Part shown: positions 22,710-25,858 of the stretch, in pieces | How positions within the stretch are numbered: position 1 is the first letter of the stretch | Layout of the letters: each line of letters starts with the position of its first letter | From: Flavobacteriales bacterium | GTDB lineage: Bacteria > Bacteroidota > Bacteroidia > Flavobacteriales_D > Crocinitomicaceae | Assembly: GCA_947458985.1 (NCBI GenBank) | Contig: CANHBA010000005.1 | Span: 1 to 25,858 of the forward strand | Length of the DNA: 25,858 bases | Direction: 5' to 3' | Notes under the pieces: model-generated | What the model saw: the letters and a program-made list of their open reading frames with translations, nothing else | Told to the model about the DNA's origin: nothing | The model's database searches: none | Translations under genes and position numbers: made by a program

Positions 22710-23939
22710 TTAATTCATTTTTGCTTTCAACCCTTGATCGAGGGCGTCTAAAAATTCTTCAGTGTACACGTAGTGGTCACCGTGGTTGACTTTATTGCCA
22801 TGAATACAAACAGCTAAGTCTTTGGTCATGATGCCGCTTTCAACGGTTTCAATACACACTTTTTCAAGAGTAAGACAGAAGTCAATAAGTTCTTGGTTGT
22901 TGTCTAGCTTGCCGCGGAAAGCCAAACCGCGTGTCCAGGCAAAAATGGATGCGATAGGATTGGTCGATGTTTTTTTACCTGCTTGGTGGTCGCGGAAGTG
23001 ACGCGTAACGGTTCCGTGAGCTGCTTCAGACTCCATAATTTGGCCATCAGGGGTAATGAGTACGGATGTCATGAGGCCGAGTGAACCAAAACCTTGTGCA
23101 ACGGTGTCAGACTGAACATCGCCGTCGTAGTTCTTACAAGCCCACACAAAATTACCGTTCCACTTTAAGGCAGAAGCGACCATGTCGTCTATGAGGCGGT
23201 GTTCGTAAACGATACCTGCAGCGTCGAACTGTGCTTTGAATTCAGCTTGGAAAATTTCTTCAAAGATATCTTTGAAACGACCGTCGTATTTTTTAAGGAT
23301 GGTGTTTTTTGTAGAAAGATACAAAGGCCATTTTTTAGTCAGGGCCATATTGAAACAGCTTCTTGCAAAACCTGCGATAGATTCGTCTGTGTTGTACATC
23401 GCCATTCCAACGCCGTCACCTTTGAAGTTATAGACCTCAAATGTTTGTGTTTCACTGCCGTCTTCAGGTGTGAAAGTCATGGTGAGTTTTCCTTTTCCTT
23501 TGAAAACAGCATCAGTTGCGCGGTATTGATCACCGAAAGCATGACGTCCAACGATAATAGGAGCCGTCCAGTTTGTTACCAAACGCGGAACGTTTTGCAT
23601 CACGATAGGCTCGCGAAAAACAGTTCCGTCGAGGATGTTGCGAATGGTGCCATTCGGAGACTTCCACATGGATTTCAAGTTGAATTCTTGAACGCGTGCT
23701 TCGTCAGGGGTAATGGTGGCACACTTGATACCTACTTTATATTTTTTGATGGCCTCCGCCGCATCAATTGTGATTTGATCGTTGGTTTCGTCGCGTTTTT
23801 CAATACCGAGGTCGTAATATTTGATATCGAGATCAAGGTATGGTAAAATGAGTTTGTCTTTGATGAATTTCCAGATAATGCGGGTCATTTCATCGCCGTC
23901 GAGCTCTACAACCGGGTGGGCTACTTTAATTTTTGACAT
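22710..23939 (-). CDS. icd: NADP-dependent isocitrate dehydrogenase (eukaryote-like homodimeric type)
   Basis: This 409-residue enzyme of the TCA cycle oxidatively decarboxylates isocitrate to 2-oxoglutarate and makes NADPH. It has the N-terminal pattern PVVELDGDEMTRIIW of the type II, eukaryote-like family, distinct from the E. coli enzyme. Also seen: KSPNGTIRNILDGTVFREPI (substrate Ser and Asn, Arg residues), YDGDVQSDTVAQGFGSLGLMTS (metal-binding Asp residues), and HGTVTRHFRDHQ, where Arg and His contact the NADP 2'-phosphate. Length is standard for the family. It follows fumC by 72 bases on the same strand but has its own TAATTTTG element and a strong terminator, so it can be expressed alone. 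Confidence 0.96.
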   Translation of the reverse strand: MSKIKVAHPVVELDGDEMTRIIWKFIKDKLILPYLDLDIKYYDLGIEKRDETNDQITIDAAEAIKKYKVGIKCATITPDEARVQEFNLKSMWKSPNGTIRNILDGTVFREPIVMQNVPRLVTNWTAPIIVGRHAFGDQYRATDAVFKGKGKLTMTFTPEDGSETQTFEVYNFKGDGVGMAMYNTDESIAGFARSCFNMALTKKWPLYLSTKNTILKKYDGRFKDIFEEIFQAEFKAQFDAAGIVYEHRLIDDMVASALKWNGNFVWACKNYDGDVQSDTVAQGFGSLGLMTSVLITPDGQIMESEAAHGTVTRHFRDHQAGKKTSTNPIASIFAWTRGLAFRGKLDNNQELIDFCLTLEKVCIETVESGIMTKDLAVCIHGNKVNHGDHYVYTEEFLDALDQGLKAKMN

Positions 23940-23955
23940 GTAATTTTTTTATGTA

Positions 23956-23963
23956 CAAAATTA
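23956..23963 (-). promoter_or_regulatory. -7 promoter element of icd
   Basis: The minus strand reads TAATTTTG, a perfect TAnnTTTG match, 16 bases before the icd ATG. A TTG (minus strand, 23988-23990) lies 24 bases upstream, slightly beyond the usual 17-23 base spacing. It is in the 72-base gap between fumC and icd. Confidence 0.5.
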
Positions 23964-24011
23964 ATCATTATTATGTTTAAAACAGGTCAAATGCAAAGAA
24001 GCACATGTGAT

Positions 24012-25409
24012 TTAGTCTAACGAACCAATCATTTTGGATGGATCAACAATGAGGTCGTATTCTTCTGTACTGACGTGGCCAAGGCCTACAGCAGCCTCTT
24101 TTAAAGTGGTACCGTTTTTGTGTGCGTACTTAGCAATTTCCGCTGCTTTATAATAGCCGATTTTAGTATTGAGCGCCGTAACAAGCATTAAGGAGTTGTC
24201 AAGGTGTTGCTTCACCATTGGTAAATTTGCTTGAATTCCTACAGCGCAATTGTCGGCAAAAGAAACACAAGCGTCTCCAATGAGGCGGGCCGATTGCAAA
24301 ACATTTGCGGCAATAACTGGCTTGAACACATTGAGTTCAAAATGACCGTTAGATCCGGCAATACTTACCGTGACGTCGTTGCCCATTACTTGTGCGCAAA
24401 CCATTGTAAGGGCCTCTGGTTGGGTTGGGTTCACCTTACCTGGCATAATGGAAGAACCAGGCTCGTTGTCTGGGATGATGATTTCGCCAATTCCACAGCG
24501 CGGCCCCGACGACAACATGCGGATATCGTTGGCAATTTTCATGAGTGAAACAGCGCTTCTTTTGAGTGCACCAGAAAGCTCCACCATAGCGTCATGTGCG
24601 GCAAGCGCTTCAAATTTGTTGGCGGCAGTAATAAAAGGAAGGCCTGTAAATTCGGCAATTTTTTGAGCTACAAGTACATCGTAACCTTTTGGCGTGTTTA
24701 AGCCTGTTCCAACAGCGGTACCGCCAAGTGCTAATTCAGAAACCACAACCAAAGCATTGTTGATGGCGCGCATGGAATAATCGAGCTGCGCTACATAACC
24801 ACTGAATTCTTGACCCAAAGTAAGGGGGGTTGCATCCATAAAGTGTGTGCGGCCAGTTTTGACGATGTCTTTGAATTCCACCACTTTTTGTTGAAGAATA
24901 TCGCGCAAGTGCTTCAGACCAGGAAGGGTTACCTCAACGGCCATTTTGTAGGCAGCAATATGCATAGCAGTAGGGTAGGTGTCGTTGGAAGACTGCGATT
25001 TGTTGACGTCGTCATTTGGGTTGAGTACTTTTTGCTCGTCTAATAAGTCTCCTCCATTTACTACGTGGCCACGATTGGCTATCACTTCATTGCAGTTCAT
25101 GTTGGATTGTGTGCCTGAACCGGTTTGCCAAATCACTAAAGGAAATTCAGAGTTGTGTTGACCCGTTAAAATTTCGTCACACACTTTAGAGATGAGGTCT
25201 CTTTTCTCTTGGGGCAAAACACCAAGTTCGTGATTGGCGTGTGCTGCAGCTTTTTTGAGATATGCAAAAGCGTGGATCACTTCAATAGGCATCGAGCCTT
25301 CTGGGCCAATTTTAAAGTTGTTGCGCGAACGTTCGGTTTGTGCTCCCCAGTAGCGTTGAGCAGGTACTTTTACCTCGCCCATGGTATCTTTTTCGATGCG
25401 AAATTCCAT
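24012..25409 (-). CDS. fumC: Class II fumarate hydratase
   Basis: This 465-residue iron-independent fumarase of the TCA cycle interconverts fumarate and malate. Seen: QTGSGTQSNMNCNEVIANR (residues 95-113), TGRTHFMDATPLTLGQE with the catalytic-region His189, and the superfamily signature GSSIMPGKVNP (318-328) holding the catalytic serine. The N-terminal MEFRIEKDTMGEVKVPAQRYWGAQT, cited in part, matches the family start, so ATG 25407-25409 is right. icd lies downstream on the same strand. The upstream side faces a divergently transcribed microprotein gene; the 65-base gap contains that gene's promoter, and I see no clear promoter for fumC itself. Confidence 0.97.
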   Translation of the reverse strand: MEFRIEKDTMGEVKVPAQRYWGAQTERSRNNFKIGPEGSMPIEVIHAFAYLKKAAAHANHELGVLPQEKRDLISKVCDEILTGQHNSEFPLVIWQTGSGTQSNMNCNEVIANRGHVVNGGDLLDEQKVLNPNDDVNKSQSSNDTYPTAMHIAAYKMAVEVTLPGLKHLRDILQQKVVEFKDIVKTGRTHFMDATPLTLGQEFSGYVAQLDYSMRAINNALVVVSELALGGTAVGTGLNTPKGYDVLVAQKIAEFTGLPFITAANKFEALAAHDAMVELSGALKRSAVSLMKIANDIRMLSSGPRCGIGEIIIPDNEPGSSIMPGKVNPTQPEALTMVCAQVMGNDVTVSIAGSNGHFELNVFKPVIAANVLQSARLIGDACVSFADNCAVGIQANLPMVKQHLDNSLMLVTALNTKIGYYKAAEIAKYAHKNGTTLKEAAVGLGHVSTEEYDLIVDPSKMIGSLD

Positions 25410-25411
25410 TT

Positions 25412-25444
25412 TTTGGTGTTTATGAATTAATTTGTGTAATTTTG
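25412..25444 (+). promoter_or_regulatory. Promoter with -33 and -7 elements for the microprotein gene
   Basis: TTTG at 25412-25415 and TAATTTTG at 25437-25444 are separated by 21 bases. This is the only place in the window where both Bacteroidota promoter elements are found at the normal spacing. Transcription would start near 25450, about 25 bases before the ATG at 25475. Confidence 0.65.
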
Positions 25445-25474
25445 GTCTGTATTCAACTGCAAAAATAATAGAAG

Positions 25475-25630
25475 ATGAGCACTTTCGGTATTGTAATGTT
25501 TCTTTTAATTGGCGGAATGGCCTTTTGGATGTTATTCTTTTTATTAGGATTTATCCTCCCTTATTGGCTAACGTTAGGTTTGTTTGAGCAATTGCGTCCT
25601 AAACGCATTTTTGACGAAGAGACCAAATAA
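25475..25630 (+). CDS. Small single-pass membrane protein, 51 residues, unknown function
   Basis: The open frame begins at ATG 25475 and ends at TAA 25628-25630. Residues 4 to about 36 are strongly hydrophobic and could form one long or two short membrane segments, with a Gly-Gly pair (13-14). The tail LFEQLRPKRIFDEETK is charged. By the positive-inside rule the basic tail should be cytoplasmic. I do not recognise the family. It has a good promoter upstream and a strong terminator 18 bases after the stop, which supports a real, independently expressed gene. It is divergent from fumC and convergent with a bestrophin-family gene. Confidence 0.7.
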   Translation: MSTFGIVMFLLIGGMAFWMLFFLLGFILPYWLTLGLFEQLRPKRIFDEETK

Positions 25631-25648
25631 AGAAAACCCTTTATTCCG

Positions 25649-25673
25649 AAAGCGCCCAAAAGGCGCTTTTTTT
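25649..25673 (+). terminator. Intrinsic terminator after the microprotein gene
   Basis: AAAGCGCC, loop CAAAA, GGCGCTTT and then further T residues form a perfect 8-base-pair stem with a T tract. It follows the microprotein stop by 18 bases. The end of the T tract overlaps the stop codon of the opposing bestrophin-family gene (25672-25674). The minus-strand side has only three T residues, so it may act weakly in that direction too. Confidence 0.9.
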
Positions 25674-25858
25674 ATGCACCAAATATTTGTTGGCAGTTGT
25701 TTTGAATGGTCAAGCACAACTGATCTGTTGGTAAATCGTTTTGGTCCGAACCAAATGGGTCTTCAATTTCTTCGGCTAGCAATTCCATACTCACCAATGC
25801 ATAAAACACGAATGTTGAAATAAATGCAGATAAATAGCCAAACAACGGCACAAAAGCC
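25672..25858 (-). CDS. Bestrophin-family ion channel protein, 5' end outside window
   Basis: Only the last 61 codons are present, read leftward from the window edge to TAA at 25672-25674. They begin with a membrane segment (AFVPLFGYLSAFISTFVFYA). The motif ELLAEEIEDPFGSDQNDLPTD follows, in which the EDPFG...DLP pattern is the hallmark of the bestrophin/UPF0187 family. Bacterial members are pentameric ion channels of the inner membrane. Few sequences other than this family carry that motif, so the assignment is fairly safe despite the short fragment. The gene converges on the microprotein gene and shares its terminator region. Confidence 0.8.
   Translation of the reverse strand, partial: AFVPLFGYLSAFISTFVFYALVSMELLAEEIEDPFGSDQNDLPTDQLCLTIQNNCQQIFGA

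Noticed and set aside
23199..23846. 215-codon open frame on the plus strand, opposite icd
   Set aside because: It lies wholly inside icd on the other strand, its translation has no recognisable motif, and icd is unambiguous. Long antisense frames are common opposite well-coded genes.
1..25858. CRISPR array, tRNA, rRNA, IS element or phage genes
   Set aside because: I looked on both strands and saw no spaced direct repeats, no terminal inverted repeats with a transposase, no cloverleaf-like sequence and no mobile-element proteins. A covariance-model search would be needed to exclude small RNAs.

Overview
The window looks like chromosomal DNA of a bacterium of the phylum Bacteroidota, most likely the order Flavobacteriales. 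The reasons are an atpD-atpC pair away from the other ATP synthase genes, a uppS-bamA-skp cluster, a DUF4175 / HATPase / ybeY / mnmG cluster, a DUF4403 lipoprotein, a eukaryote-like NADP isocitrate dehydrogenase, and repeated TAnnTTTG promoter elements. I see no transposase, integrase, phage gene, CRISPR array, rRNA or tRNA. This is mainly a housekeeping region.

Layout. 1-300: start of an RmlC-type sugar epimerase gene that runs off the left edge. 309-4174: leftward envelope cluster uppS > bamA > skp (undecaprenyl diphosphate synthesis, outer-membrane protein insertion, periplasmic chaperone). 4269-6043: leftward atpD > atpC ending in a strong terminator. 6131-7666: leftward rbfA followed directly by a LolC/E-type permease gene that has no normal start codon. 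7731-11461: rightward block with an MsbA-like ABC exporter, a front-end-type lipid desaturase, a YjbR-family protein and an Hsp15-like S4 RNA-binding protein. 11458-12408: a 2-hydroxyacid dehydrogenase converging on that block. 12556-18691: leftward DUF4175 membrane/coiled-coil protein > RsbW-like ATPase > ybeY > mnmG. 18692-19239: an AT-rich gap of about 550 bases. 19240-19668: rpiB. 19665-22682: leftward secreted protein > DUF4403 lipoprotein > OmpA-family protein. 22710-25409: leftward fumC and icd, two TCA-cycle enzymes. 25475-25630: a 51-residue membrane microprotein gene with its own promoter and terminator. 25672-25858: the 3' end of a bestrophin-family gene.

The most notable features are non-coding. 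Two perfect 16-bp parS centromere sites lie 35 bp apart around the ybeY/mnmG junction, one of them inside the ybeY coding sequence. They suggest that this locus is a ParB loading site in the origin-proximal part of the chromosome. About 4 kb away, the AT-rich gap holds DnaA-box-like words and a tandem AT-rich decamer, so it is a speculative oriC candidate. The permease gene starts immediately after the rbfA stop codon, in the same frame, and probably begins at AUC. I found no convincing multi-gene system of an undescribed kind.
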